A stretch of 64,000 nucleotides of DNA from Aestuariivirga litoralis. Lineage in GTDB: Bacteria; Pseudomonadota; Alphaproteobacteria; Rhizobiales; Aestuariivirgaceae. The position numbers were made by a program, and so were the translations under genes. Under the pieces are notes generated by a model. It saw only the letters and a program-made list of their open reading frames with translations. It searched no databases and was not told where the DNA came from. Positions 52,458 to 62,371 of the stretch are shown piece by piece (position 1 is the first letter of the stretch; the number at the start of each line of letters is the position of its first letter). The DNA lies in contig NZ_QKVK01000001.1 in NCBI RefSeq assembly GCF_003234965.1, positions 186,001 to 250,000 of the forward strand, in the 5' to 3' direction.

Positions 52458-55099
52458 AGCTCAGCCATGTCTCCGTCGAAGGTTGCGGCCGCTTCGGCAC
52501 GCCGGCACGCATCGAGGGCTTCGGCACCGGCGTCAATATCCTCTCGGCGCGCAACGAGGCCGGCAAGTCCACGCTCTTCCGCGCCATCCGCACCTGCCTG
52601 TTCGAGCGCCACTCCTCCACCGCGAAGGACATTGCGGCCCTGGCCACCGATGGCCTGTCATTGCCCGTCTCGATCCGCGTCGGTTTCGAACATGGCGGCA
52701 GGCAGTATGAGATCGCCAAGTCGTTCCTCAAGGGCAAGAGCGCCAGCCTGACGCGCGACGGGGTGGAGATCGCGCGCAACGCGGAAGCCGACGAACATGT
52801 CTGGGACCTGCTGGGCATCGCGCCCCGGTCGACGCGCGCCCTGGACGAGGCCAGCTACGGCCTGCTCTGGGTCCAGCAGGGCCACTCCTTCGCCCTGCCG
52901 GAGCCATCGGAGGCGGCGGCAAGCCAGCTCAATGCCGTGATCCAGCAGGAGGTGGGCACACTCGTCGGCGGCGAGCGCGCCCGCCAGCTGCTCGCCACGG
53001 TGAAGGACGAGCTCGGCAAATACCTCACCGACAGCGGCAGGCCGCGCGTGGGCGGTGCGCTCCATGCCGCGATCGAGGAGACCGCCCGGCTCACCGCCGA
53101 ACGCCTCGATGTCGACAACCGCCTCGCCGCCCTCGACGCCAAGCTCGACGAACTCGGCCACCAGCGCGCCGAGCTGCGCAGCGCCGGCGACCACGCCATG
53201 GCCGCGCAGATGAAGGCCGATCTCGAAGACACGCGGCGCAAGCTGGCGGAGGCCGAGACGGCAGGCGAGGAACTGAAGCGGCTGCGCGACGACGAGCGCC
53301 AGGCCCATGAACTGGCGGAAGCGCAGGAGGGCAGGCTGCAGGAACTGAAGCGCCGTGCCGCCACCATCGACGCGCAGCGCGCGCGGCTGAAGACGCTGGC
53401 CGGAGAAATTGCCCCGCTGGAGCAGGAGATCGCAGCCGCCACCGCGGCCCTCGACGAGCTGGCGCGCCGCCGCAAGGCGCTGGGCGATGAGGCCGATGCG
53501 CTGGAACGCGAGGAGCGCGAGCTGGCCCGCCTCGCCGATCTGGCGGAGAAGCGCGCACGCCGCGCCGCACTGGCCGGGCGCCTCGACAGGCTGCAGCAGC
53601 TGCGCGGCCGGGCCGCCGCCAACGAGGCCGCCCTGAAGGCCGCGCTCGTCGATGAGGCCGCACAGAAGGCGCTGGACGCGCTGGAAACCGAGGAGGCGAA
53701 GCTGCATGCCCGTCTCGACGCCGGCGCGCCGCGCGTCGCCATCGAGGCGAGGCCCGGCGCGACGGTGATGATCGATGGCACGGCGGTCTCCGGCACCGCC
53801 GCGAAGTCGGTCACGCAGCCCGTGGTCATCACCGTGGGCGATGATGTGGCGATCACCGTGTCGCCGCCGCAGGCCACGCGTGAGGCGGCCGAGGCGGCGC
53901 TGGCCGCCCACCGCGAGAAGCTCAGGGCCCTGCTCGCCGCCTGTGGCGCGGCGGATGCCGCGGAGCTCCGCCGCCTGCGGGCCGAGCGCGTGGCGCTGGA
54001 GGACCAGGCCCGCGACATCCGGGCCGAGCGCAACGCACTCGCCCTCGGGGACGGGGTGAACGCCGAGATCGACCGGCTGCAGGCGGCGATCGGCGAAATC
54101 GACGCGGCCGCCGTGGACGAGGCTGAAGCCGATGCTTCGGCTCTGGATGCGCGCAAGCAACAGGCCACCGAGCGGCACAGCGCGCTGCGCGCCGCACTCA
54201 GTGGCGTCACGGCGCAGATCGGCGCCCAGGGCGATCTGCTCGGCAAGCTGCGCGAGGCCCGCGCCTCGCTCGCCGGCCAGGCGGAGCAGATTCATGCCGG
54301 CCTCGCATCCGATCTCGCGCTCTTGCCCGATGCCGGGCGCGACAGGATGCTGGGTGACTGCGACAGCGAGCTTGGCCGCCGCCGCGACGCCCACCGCGTC
54401 AAGGCCGCCCTGCTGGCGGAGAAGCAGGCCCAGGCGCCGGAGGACGGCGCGGTCGAGCGGCTGCGGGCGCGCATGGACCGCCTGGCCGCAGCCATGAAGG
54501 GCCAGCAGGAAAGGCTCGACCAGTTGCGTGAGCGCATCGCCAGGCTCGAGGGCGAGGTGCAGGTGGCGGGCGGCGACGGACTGGGTGAACGCGCCGCGAC
54601 GCTGGCACTGCAGCAGCAGATGGCGCTGGCCGAGGAAGCCCGCATCGCCGAGCGCGTCGAGGTGCTGAAGCTGCTGCGCCGGACGGTGGAGGAGAGCTAC
54701 GCCCAGCGCCGCGAACAGCTGAACGCGCCGCTCCGCCGCCACCTGAAGCCCTTCCTGCATGACGTGTTCCCCAGGGCGGAGATCGAACTCGGCGAGAATT
54801 TCGCCATCGCGGGGCTGAGCCGCTCGGGCCCGGCGGCAGAGCTGTTCGGCCGCCTGTCGCTGGGCACGCAGGAGCAGGTGGCGGTGCTGGTGCGCCTCGC
54901 CATGGGCGCCATGATCTGCGAGCGCGGCGCCGACGTGCCGATCATCCTCGACGATGCGCTGGTGTTCTCGGATGATGACCGCATCGAGCAGATGTTCGAC
55001 GCCATCAACCGCGCCGGCCGCAACCAGCAGGTGATCGTGCTCACCTGCCGGGCGCGCTCCTTCACCTCGCTGGGCGGGACCCAGCTGCAGATCGTCTAG
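52454..55099 (+). CDS. SbcC/Rad50-like ATPase (YhaN type) with a beta-rich insert in place of the zinc hook
   Basis: An 881-residue SMC-like ATPase. Walker A at 32-40 (ARNEAGKST), ABC signature LSLGTQEQ near 802, Walker B PIILDDAL near 830. Between them are two long coiled-coil arms rich in Ala, Glu, Arg and Leu. Midway (about 425-473) a Val/Thr/Gly-rich stretch (IEARPGATVMIDGTAVSG, then VVITVGDDVAITVSPP) looks like a small beta domain; the Rad50 C-x-x-C zinc hook is absent. It overlaps the nuclease gene by ATGA. Confidence 0.88.
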   Translation: MKLSHVSVEGCGRFGTPARIEGFGTGVNILSARNEAGKSTLFRAIRTCLFERHSSTAKDIAALATDGLSLPVSIRVGFEHGGRQYEIAKSFLKGKSASLTRDGVEIARNAEADEHVWDLLGIAPRSTRALDEASYGLLWVQQGHSFALPEPSEAAASQLNAVIQQEVGTLVGGERARQLLATVKDELGKYLTDSGRPRVGGALHAAIEETARLTAERLDVDNRLAALDAKLDELGHQRAELRSAGDHAMAAQMKADLEDTRRKLAEAETAGEELKRLRDDERQAHELAEAQEGRLQELKRRAATIDAQRARLKTLAGEIAPLEQEIAAATAALDELARRRKALGDEADALEREERELARLADLAEKRARRAALAGRLDRLQQLRGRAAANEAALKAALVDEAAQKALDALETEEAKLHARLDAGAPRVAIEARPGATVMIDGTAVSGTAAKSVTQPVVITVGDDVAITVSPPQATREAAEAALAAHREKLRALLAACGAADAAELRRLRAERVALEDQARDIRAERNALALGDGVNAEIDRLQAAIGEIDAAAVDEAEADASALDARKQQATERHSALRAALSGVTAQIGAQGDLLGKLREARASLAGQAEQIHAGLASDLALLPDAGRDRMLGDCDSELGRRRDAHRVKAALLAEKQAQAPEDGAVERLRARMDRLAAAMKGQQERLDQLRERIARLEGEVQVAGGDGLGERAATLALQQQMALAEEARIAERVEVLKLLRRTVEESYAQRREQLNAPLRRHLKPFLHDVFPRAEIELGENFAIAGLSRSGPAAELFGRLSLGTQEQVAVLVRLAMGAMICERGADVPIILDDALVFSDDDRIEQMFDAINRAGRNQQVIVLTCRARSFTSLGGTQLQIV

Positions 55100-55851
55100 A
55101 GATAGGCGGCCCCCGAGGCGATGCTCTCCGCCCCGTCCAGCGTGAACACCGCGCCCGAGGCATAGGCCGCCTCGTCGGATGCGAGGTAGACGTAAAGCGA
55201 AGCCAGCTCTTCCGGCCTTGCGTGGCGCTGCAGGGGGATGATGCCGTTCACCTCTGCCAGCATCTCGGGCGAATATTCCGCTTCCTGCATCGGCGTCATG
55301 GTGTAGCCGGGGTTCACCGCATTGACGCGGATCTTCGGCGCCAGCTCGATGGCCATGGTGCGCATCATGGCGACGAGCGCGCCCTTCGAGGCGTTGTAGT
55401 CGGCATAGTGGCGATAGGCGGTGACGGCGGAGGTCGAGGCCGTCATCAGGATCGCGCCGCCCGCGTCCTGCGCCAGCATGTGGCGCGCCGCCAGCTGGCT
55501 GACATAGAACACGCCATGCACGTTGACCCGCATCACCCGGTCGAACTCCTCGCGCGGAATGTCGATGAAGCTGTGGCGGATGGAAATGCCGGCATTGCAG
55601 ATCAGCACGTCGAGGCCACCCAGGCGGTCCAGCGACTGCGCGAAGGCGCGGTCGACGCCCTCGGGGTCCGCGACATCGACCGCCGCCACCACGGCAAGGC
55701 CGGGGAGTTCCGCGGCGATGGCCTTGGCATTGGACGGGTTGCGGCACCATACGGCGACGCGCGCCCCCTCGGCCAGGAAGCGCCGCGCCACCGCGGCGCC
55801 GATGCCGGTGGACCCGCCGGTGACGATCACGCGCTTTCCCTGAAGCCTCAT
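55096..55851 (-). CDS. Short-chain dehydrogenase/reductase
   Basis: A 251-residue classical SDR with TGGSTGIG, CNAG (ICNAGISIR), a serine near ILMTASTSA and YNASK. The tail TLDGAESIASGAAYL is typical of sugar or polyol dehydrogenases of the family; the exact substrate is unknown. It converges on the SbcC-like gene with a 4-base overlap and is followed downstream by nothing on its own strand. Confidence 0.87.
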   Translation of the reverse strand: MRLQGKRVIVTGGSTGIGAAVARRFLAEGARVAVWCRNPSNAKAIAAELPGLAVVAAVDVADPEGVDRAFAQSLDRLGGLDVLICNAGISIRHSFIDIPREEFDRVMRVNVHGVFYVSQLAARHMLAQDAGGAILMTASTSAVTAYRHYADYNASKGALVAMMRTMAIELAPKIRVNAVNPGYTMTPMQEAEYSPEMLAEVNGIIPLQRHARPEELASLYVYLASDEAAYASGAVFTLDGAESIASGAAYL

Positions 55852-55861
55852 CGTCTCCTCC

Positions 55862-56509
55862 TCAGATCACGTAGCCGCGCGGCACGGGCGCGAAGGACTG
55901 CAGCGTCATCCGCCCCTTTTCGCTTTCGAGCACCACTTCCACCCGCGCCTCCTCGGCGGCGAGCACCGGGATCTCGAGGCCCAGCGTGCCGAACAGGGCG
56001 CGCAGGCGCTCGGCCTCGGGCGTGTGGATCAGGAAGGTCGCGATGCGCCCGCCGCGCGGCGCCGAGCGTGCGGGATGTTCGCTCTCCCGCCAGTCGATGA
56101 AGAACGGCACGAGCGAGCCGAAGCCATGGCCCGAAAGCCCCCAGCACACCCAGTCGAGGCGCTTGCCATCAGGCTTGAGGCGGCCACCGGGAACCAGCGC
56201 CCCGCCGGCAAGACCGGCCGCTGCAGCCCTTTGCGCGAGCTCGGCCAGATCCACGCCGCCCACGGCCCAGTGATAGAGGCCATGCCCGCGCAGGCCGGCC
56301 ACCTCCGGGTCGAGGCGCGCCTGGTCCTGTGCCGTGTCGCGGCCGAGAATTTCGAGATAGGTGGATGGCCCCAGGGAAAGAAGCGCGTTGGCGGTGCCTT
56401 CGCCCGGATGCTCGCCACCGTAGACCGGCTCCGCATCCATCTGCGCCGCGAAGTGGCGGCACCCATGGTCGAGATCGGCATTGTACCAGACGAGATGATC
56501 GATGCGCAT
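55862..56509 (-). CDS. Glyoxalase-like (VOC) domain protein
   Basis: A 215-residue protein of the glyoxalase-like domain type: IDHLVWYNADLDHGCRHF with the first metal-type histidine, then LLSLGPSTYLEILGRD, and GHGLYHWAVGG, each at the positions of the paired beta-alpha-beta units. No reaction can be assigned. It is followed 10 bases downstream by the SDR start and probably forms a two-gene unit with it. Confidence 0.83.
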   Translation of the reverse strand: MRIDHLVWYNADLDHGCRHFAAQMDAEPVYGGEHPGEGTANALLSLGPSTYLEILGRDTAQDQARLDPEVAGLRGHGLYHWAVGGVDLAELAQRAAAAGLAGGALVPGGRLKPDGKRLDWVCWGLSGHGFGSLVPFFIDWRESEHPARSAPRGGRIATFLIHTPEAERLRALFGTLGLEIPVLAAEEARVEVVLESEKGRMTLQSFAPVPRGYVI

Positions 56510-56561
56510 GCCGGCATATGAGCCGAGGCCGCCGCATCTGTCGACATGCCGGAAGGCGAAA

Positions 56562-56586
56562 GGCCCGGTGGTTCTGCCACCGGACC
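56562..56586 (-). terminator. Intrinsic terminator of the small Q/G-rich gene
   Basis: On the minus strand GGTCCGGTGG-CAGAA-CCACCGGGCC, a 10-bp stem with two G-T pairs, is followed by TTTCGCC. It lies 24 bases past the stop of the 53-residue gene, marking that gene as a separate short transcript. Confidence 0.7.
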
Positions 56587-56610
56587 CTGAATTTGCTCGC
56601 CGGGTGCCTG

Positions 56611-56772
56611 CTAGCGCTTGTCGTCGCCGCGGCGCTCGCCGTCGCGCTCGGCACCGCCCTGCTGGCGCTGCCCGCCGCCCTGCTGGTCCTGCTGGCGCTG
56701 CCCGCCACCCTGCTGGTTCTGCTGCTGACCCTGGCGCTTGTGGTCGTTCTGGTTCTGATTCTGGTTGGCCAT
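56611..56772 (-). CDS. Small Gln/Gly-rich hydrophilic protein under stress control
   Basis: A 53-residue protein starting MANQNQNQNDHKRQGQ and ending AERDGERRGDDKR. The centre has a tandem decapeptide: QQNQQGGGQR, QQDQQGGGQR and a partial third copy (residues 17-40). It has no hydrophobic residues after the start beyond Ala and Val-free positions, so it is surely disordered in water. AAGAGGA lies 7 bases before ATG 56772, an EcfG promoter lies upstream and a terminator follows, so the whole transcription unit is visible. No recognised family; hydrophilin-like protection is a guess. Confidence 0.82.
   Translation of the reverse strand: MANQNQNQNDHKRQGQQQNQQGGGQRQQDQQGGGQRQQGGAERDGERRGDDKR
56665..56724 (-). 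repeat. In-frame 30-base tandem repeat
   Basis: Two 30-base units encode QQ(N/D)QQGGGQR back to back, followed by a partial third copy. Such short in-frame repeats tend to change copy number by slippage. Confidence 0.75.
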
Positions 56773-56829
56773 GACTGGTTCCTCTTCATCAGTTTGCCGC
56801 GGGCCGCATGGTGCCGCCCGCAGCAGGTC

Positions 56830-56854
56830 AACGTCCGCGGCCGCGGGGGGTTCC
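56830..56854 (-). promoter_or_regulatory. EcfG promoter for the small Q/G-rich gene
   Basis: On the minus strand GGAAC (56854-56850), 16 bases, CGTT (56833-56830): an exact EcfG consensus. Transcription would start near 56823, about 50 bases before ATG 56772. Confidence 0.75.
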
Positions 56855-56859
56855 GGGCC

Positions 56860-56885
56860 GGAACATCACGACGGCTGCCACCGTT
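56860..56885 (+). promoter_or_regulatory. EcfG promoter facing the third BA14K gene
   Basis: GGAAC (56860-56864), 17 bases, CGTT (56882-56885), again an exact consensus. It is back-to-back with the minus-strand promoter, the two -35 boxes being 5 bases apart. The message start would be near 56893, giving a leader of about 200 bases to ATG 57094. Confidence 0.7.
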
Positions 56886-57093
56886 GCAACCGCTGGCCGC
56901 GCGGGGGATGACCACAATTATTTTCCCTTTCAACACGATTCCGCCACGTTCATCGCTGAAAGGAACGTTCGGCAACCTGTTCCTGCGCGTGGTTGAGTTT
57001 GACCAGAAGGCCGGCGTCACCGACGTCCACGCAAAAGGATTGGCCGAAAGGCTGTTGGGGCAAGTGGGGCACCTTCTGGGAGTTTCAAGCAAC

Positions 57094-57675
57094 ATGAAAC
57101 CTATTGGTATTGGCCTGCTGGCAGCAGGCCTGATTGCGGCTGCAACCGTGCTGACCAGCCTGCCCGCCGCGGCGCGCGGCGGTGGCGGCGGCATGATCTG
57201 GATTCCCCCCATGGGCGGGGGAATGGGTGGTGGCATGGGCGGCGGCCGCGGCGGCGGCTGGGGCCCGGGCAACAACTATGGCGACCCCGGTGGCTGGGCA
57301 GCCAACCCGCGGGGCGGCAACTACCATGGCGGCAAGCCCTATCAGGGCTGGGGCAAGGGCAATGGCTGGCGCGGCTGGAACAACAACACGTGGTACGGCA
57401 AGAACTGGTACCGCAATGGCCGCTGGTATGGCCCGCGCTACCGCTATCGCTACCCCGGCTTCAACTACTACTATGGCGGGTTCTGGTATCCGTGGCCGTG
57501 GTGGAGCAGCACCTGGAACTTCCAGATCGGCGAAAACTACGGTTACGCCGGCGGCGGCTATGGCGCGCGCCACGTGGCCTGGTGCCAGGGGCGCTATCGC
57601 AGCTACAATGTGCGCACCAACACCTTCACCGGCTATGATGGCCGCCAGCGACGCTGCAACAGCCCCTATGATTGA
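57094..57675 (+). CDS. BA14K-family secreted protein with Gly-rich N-terminal part (copy C)
   Basis: A 193-residue protein: signal peptide (about 1-28, MKPIGIGLLAAGLIAAATVL), a Gly/Met-rich segment (MGGGMGGGMGGGRGGGWGPG), a Trp/Asn/Tyr-rich middle, and the BA14K domain HVAWCQGRYRSYNVRTNTF...CNSPYD. The signal peptide fixes the start at ATG 57094, although the frame is open for 62 codons further back (from ATG 56908), where no signal sequence exists. It is fired from the general-stress promoter at 56860-56885. Confidence 0.85.
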   Translation: MKPIGIGLLAAGLIAAATVLTSLPAAARGGGGGMIWIPPMGGGMGGGMGGGRGGGWGPGNNYGDPGGWAANPRGGNYHGGKPYQGWGKGNGWRGWNNNTWYGKNWYRNGRWYGPRYRYRYPGFNYYYGGFWYPWPWWSSTWNFQIGENYGYAGGGYGARHVAWCQGRYRSYNVRTNTFTGYDGRQRRCNSPYD

Positions 57676-57688
57676 CGGCAAGTGACCC

Positions 57689-57715
57689 GCGGGCGCGTCA
57701 ACACGGCGCGCCCGC
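57689..57715 (+). terminator. GC-rich hairpin after the third BA14K gene
   Basis: GCGGGCGCG (57689-57697) and CGCGCCCGC (57707-57715) form a perfect 9-bp stem with a 9-base loop, 14 bases past the stop. No T-run follows, so termination is uncertain. Confidence 0.4.
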
Positions 57716-57786
57716 CGACCTGCAAGACTGCCTGCCCGGCGACAATCTGCCAGCGGAACTTCTGCTACAGCGGCGGGTGATGACGC

Positions 57787-58191
57787 ATGGGCAATGCGCC
57801 CTCGCATCCCATTGTTCAACTTCGGCGTGACAGAATGAGCATCCTCGATTTCCCGACAGCCTCCCGCAAGGACCGCAAGGAGGTGATCGCCAAGGCGCGG
57901 CGCGCCACCGACATTCTCAAGTCGCTCTCGCATGAGGGCCGCCTGCTCATCCTCTGCCTGCTCACCGACGGCGAGAAGTCAGTCTCCGAGATCGAGGACC
58001 TGATGGACATGCCGCAGGCCGCCGTGTCGCAGCAACTCGCCCGCCTGCGCCTCGACGGCCTCGTGGCAGCGCGCCGCGACGGCCGCAGCATCTTCTATTC
58101 CATCGCCAGCGATGACGCCGCGCGGCTGATCTCGACCCTGCATGACATGCTGGGCGGCCAGCGGCGCCCTGCCACCCGCCGCCGCCACTGA
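57787..58191 (+). CDS. ArsR-family winged-helix regulator
   Basis: A 134-residue protein (or 118 from ATG 57835). The winged-helix core runs from ATDILKSLSHEGRLLILCLL through MPQAAVSQQLARLRLDGLVA (recognition helix) to the wing ARRDGRSIFYSI. It resembles BigR/SoxR-type redox or sulfur sensors, but there are no cysteines in the positions those use, so the signal is unclear. Start choice is uncertain: GGTGAT precedes 57787 by 5 bases, and the conserved part begins after 57835. No metabolic gene is adjacent. Confidence 0.88.
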   Translation: MGNAPSHPIVQLRRDRMSILDFPTASRKDRKEVIAKARRATDILKSLSHEGRLLILCLLTDGEKSVSEIEDLMDMPQAAVSQQLARLRLDGLVAARRDGRSIFYSIASDDAARLISTLHDMLGGQRRPATRRRH

Positions 58192-58911
58192 CGCCGGAAG
58201 GGCGCCCCACATCTCCGGCGTTAACCGGCTTGTTCACCTGAGCGGCGTCCTCTGCTCCCGCTGGGCCCTCCCCAGCGCTGCATCAGATTCAGGCGCAAGG
58301 CCCGTTGCACATTAACCAGGCTGTCCACTCCGGCACGCGGCAGGAACGTCACGTCAACCGCACCGGCCCTGTCAGCGTGAGGAAGCGGTAAACGCGCCAG
58401 CCGCTCCTCATCGCCAAGCTTGAAGAGGGCATTCACCATGTGCTGGTGCAGGTGACCCTGCGCCAACCGTACGCCGCAGTCCGGAAGATCGCTGCGAGCG
58501 GGCGCACGCCACACAGGGTGAAGTGTGTGTGCGAAACGCGACGCAGCGGGACCCACTGCAAGATTTACTATAGCGAAATCACCAGGGTAAACGGCCGGTG
58601 ACTCATCAGGCGTTGCATTTGCGGATGTTCGCTAGGTGAAATCAACGATGCCACCGACGCTTGGTATACGTGTTAACTCAAGTGGTATTTACCCTAACTT
58701 GCCCGCAATAACCCTAATATCGGCATCTGCTGTTCAGCGCGAAAACACACGCCATAAGTAAGCACGCGGATGTTCATATATAAGTTCTCCCAGATTGTGG
58801 GAGCGCAAATTACCTGACAGTTTTTCGTCCTATGTGAACTCCGTGAAGAGACGATCTGCAGCAGCCCGGACGGGCGCAGTCGCTGCTCACGAAGGAAGGC
58901 GTAGGTTGGTT
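58192..58911 (+). other. 720-base intergenic region without a convincing gene
   Basis: The stretch is less GC-rich than the rest, most clearly from about 58560 on, with several A/T runs (near 58600-58780). A minus-strand frame at 58221-58556 shows weak codon bias and no recognised domain, and I do not call it. ACCCTAA occurs twice (near 58690 and 58710), and an inverted repeat lies at 58787-58803. It probably holds the promoter and a long leader for the protease gene. Confidence 0.6.
58787..58803 (+). promoter_or_regulatory. Inverted repeat in the leader of the metalloprotease gene
   Basis: CTCCCA-GATTG-TGGGAG is a perfect 6-bp stem with a 5-base loop, about 109 bases upstream of the start and next to a TATATA stretch (58776-58781). 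It may be an operator or an RNA hairpin. Confidence 0.45.
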
Positions 58912-60898
58912 ATGATTACGGGTTTCAGGCGCTTCGCGCAGCTGCTGTCGGCATCACTTGCAGTTGGTTCCATGCTTGCGATGGCCAATGTTGCCCTGTC
59001 CCAGCAGATCGTGCGTGAGCGTATCCGGCCCGCCTTCCCCGAGATCAATTTCACCGAGCGCCAGCTGGTGGGCAGGGCTGCGGTCGACCGCCTCGGCGCG
59101 CGGCTCCCTGAAATTGCAAGCTGGTACGGCACGAGCGCGGAGCAGTTCCGCAAGCAGCTGCTATTCGATCGCGGCATGCGCATCGACAGCAAGGGCCGGC
59201 TGTTCGTCGTCGAGGAAATGGAAGCACCGCTCCAGGCCGTCACCACCGGCGCGCCGCAGAACGTGGTCGACGGCCTGCTTTCGCCGCTCGAGCAGACCTT
59301 CCAGCTGCACAGCAAGCCGGGCTCCAACCGCACCATCTACCTCGATTTCGACGGCGCCGCGCTGACGGGTACGGCGTGGAACTCCGGCAGCGGAACGATC
59401 TACGCCAAGCCCTTTGACATCGACGGAAATGCCGCCGCCTTCTCCACCGCCGAGTTGGAGCGCATCCAGTACATCTGGCAGCGCGTGGCCGAGGATTACG
59501 CAGCCTTCGACGTTGACGTGACGACCCAGGCCCCCACCCCGGACCGCCTGTCGCGCAGCGATGCCAACGACCAGATCTTCGGCACCACGGTGCTGATCAC
59601 CCACAACAGCGGCGTCTACAACTGCTCGTGCGGCGGCATTGCCTATGTCGGCGTGTTCAACAGCACGACCGAGAAGTACAAGCCGGCCCTCGTCTTCTAC
59701 AACATGCTCGGCAACGGCTCCGAAAAGGCCGTGGCGGAAGCGGCCTCGCACGAGGCCGGCCACAACATGGGCCTCAGCCATGATGGCAACGCCAGCACCG
59801 CCTATTACGCCGGCCAGGGCACCGATGCGCTCACCGGCTGGGCGCCGATCATGGGCGTTGGCTACTACAAGCCGCTCGTGCAGTTCAGCAGGGGCGAATA
59901 TGCCGGCGCCAGCAACAAGGAAGACGACTTCGCGGTGGCACAGAGCTACGGCCTTCCGCTGCGCGCCGACGACTATGGCAGCTCGATCTATGCCGCTGCC
60001 CCCTTCCCCGGCCCCGGCGGCACGCAGGACGGCATCATCGAACGCGCGAGCGACGTCGACGTGTTCTCGATCAGCGCGGCAGCCGGAACCTTCACGGCGG
60101 CACTTTCTCCCGCCGGCCGCTCGGCCAATGCCGACCTGGTGCTGACACTGATGAACAGCGCCGGCGCGGTTCTGGCGACCAGCAACCCGCAGAATGCGCT
60201 CAATGCCGCCATCACCTATCAGATCCCGGCGACGGGCACCTACTACATCGCAGTGCGCGGCACTGGCCAGGGCGACCCGCTGGCCACCGGCTACACCGCC
60301 TATGGCTCGGTGGGCAATTTCCGCCTCACCGCGGCCTACACCGGTGCGACCGGCGCTGCGCCGCGCGCCGTTCTCAACACCAGCGCCACCTCGGGCATTG
60401 CGCCCGCCGCCATCACGCTCGACGGCAGCCAGTCGACTGACAGCGACGGCACGGTCAGCTTCTATTACTGGGATTTCGGCGACGGCACCGGCGACACGAC
60501 GGGCACGCTCAAGTCGGTCACCAAGACCTACGCGACCCCCGGCGTCTACACCGTGCGCCTCACCGTGGTCGACAACAGCGGCTTCCGCTCCAGCGCCACG
60601 CAGTCGATCTCGGTTGCCTCCGCCGCGCCCGTCAACACCGTCTCGGTGCAGTCGATCACGCTCAGCATGAAGGTGTCACGCTCCGGCGTTGCCAAGGTCA
60701 AGGCCGTCGTCGTCGTCGTCAACCAGCTTGGCCAGGTGATGAGCAATGCCTCGGTGACCGGAACCTGGAGCGGCGTCGTCACCTCCTCCAAGGTGCTGAA
60801 GACGAAGCGCGGCAAGGTGACCTTCAACTCACCGGGTTCCAGTGCAAGCGGCTGCTTCGTCCTCACCATCACCGGCATCAGCCTGACGGGCTACAGCT

Positions 60899-62359
<1,461 letters not shown>

Positions 62360-62371
62360 GCGCCGCCCATG

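Noticed and set aside
52658-55750. A 1030-codon open frame on the minus strand across the SbcC-like gene
   Set aside because: It is a compositional shadow of the Ala/Arg/Glu-rich coiled coils; no recognisable protein, and it runs through two real genes.
56590-56780. A very hydrophobic Leu/Ala/Val-rich plus-strand reading
   Set aside because: It is the complement of the Gln/Gly repeat gene, which has a ribosome site, promoter and terminator on the minus strand.
56962-56983. GGAAC...GTTCC near the third BA14K gene taken for another EcfG promoter
   Set aside because: No CGTT follows GGAAC at 16 or 17 bases; it is only a chance inverted repeat GGAAC-N12-GTTCC.
56908-57093. A 62-codon N-terminal extension of the third BA14K protein
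   Set aside because: It would bury the signal peptide inside the protein. The exported form must start at ATG 57094.
58221-58556. A 111-residue minus-strand frame in the large gap
   Set aside because: No ribosome site, mixed third-base composition and no recognisable domain. It could be a decayed gene but cannot be supported.
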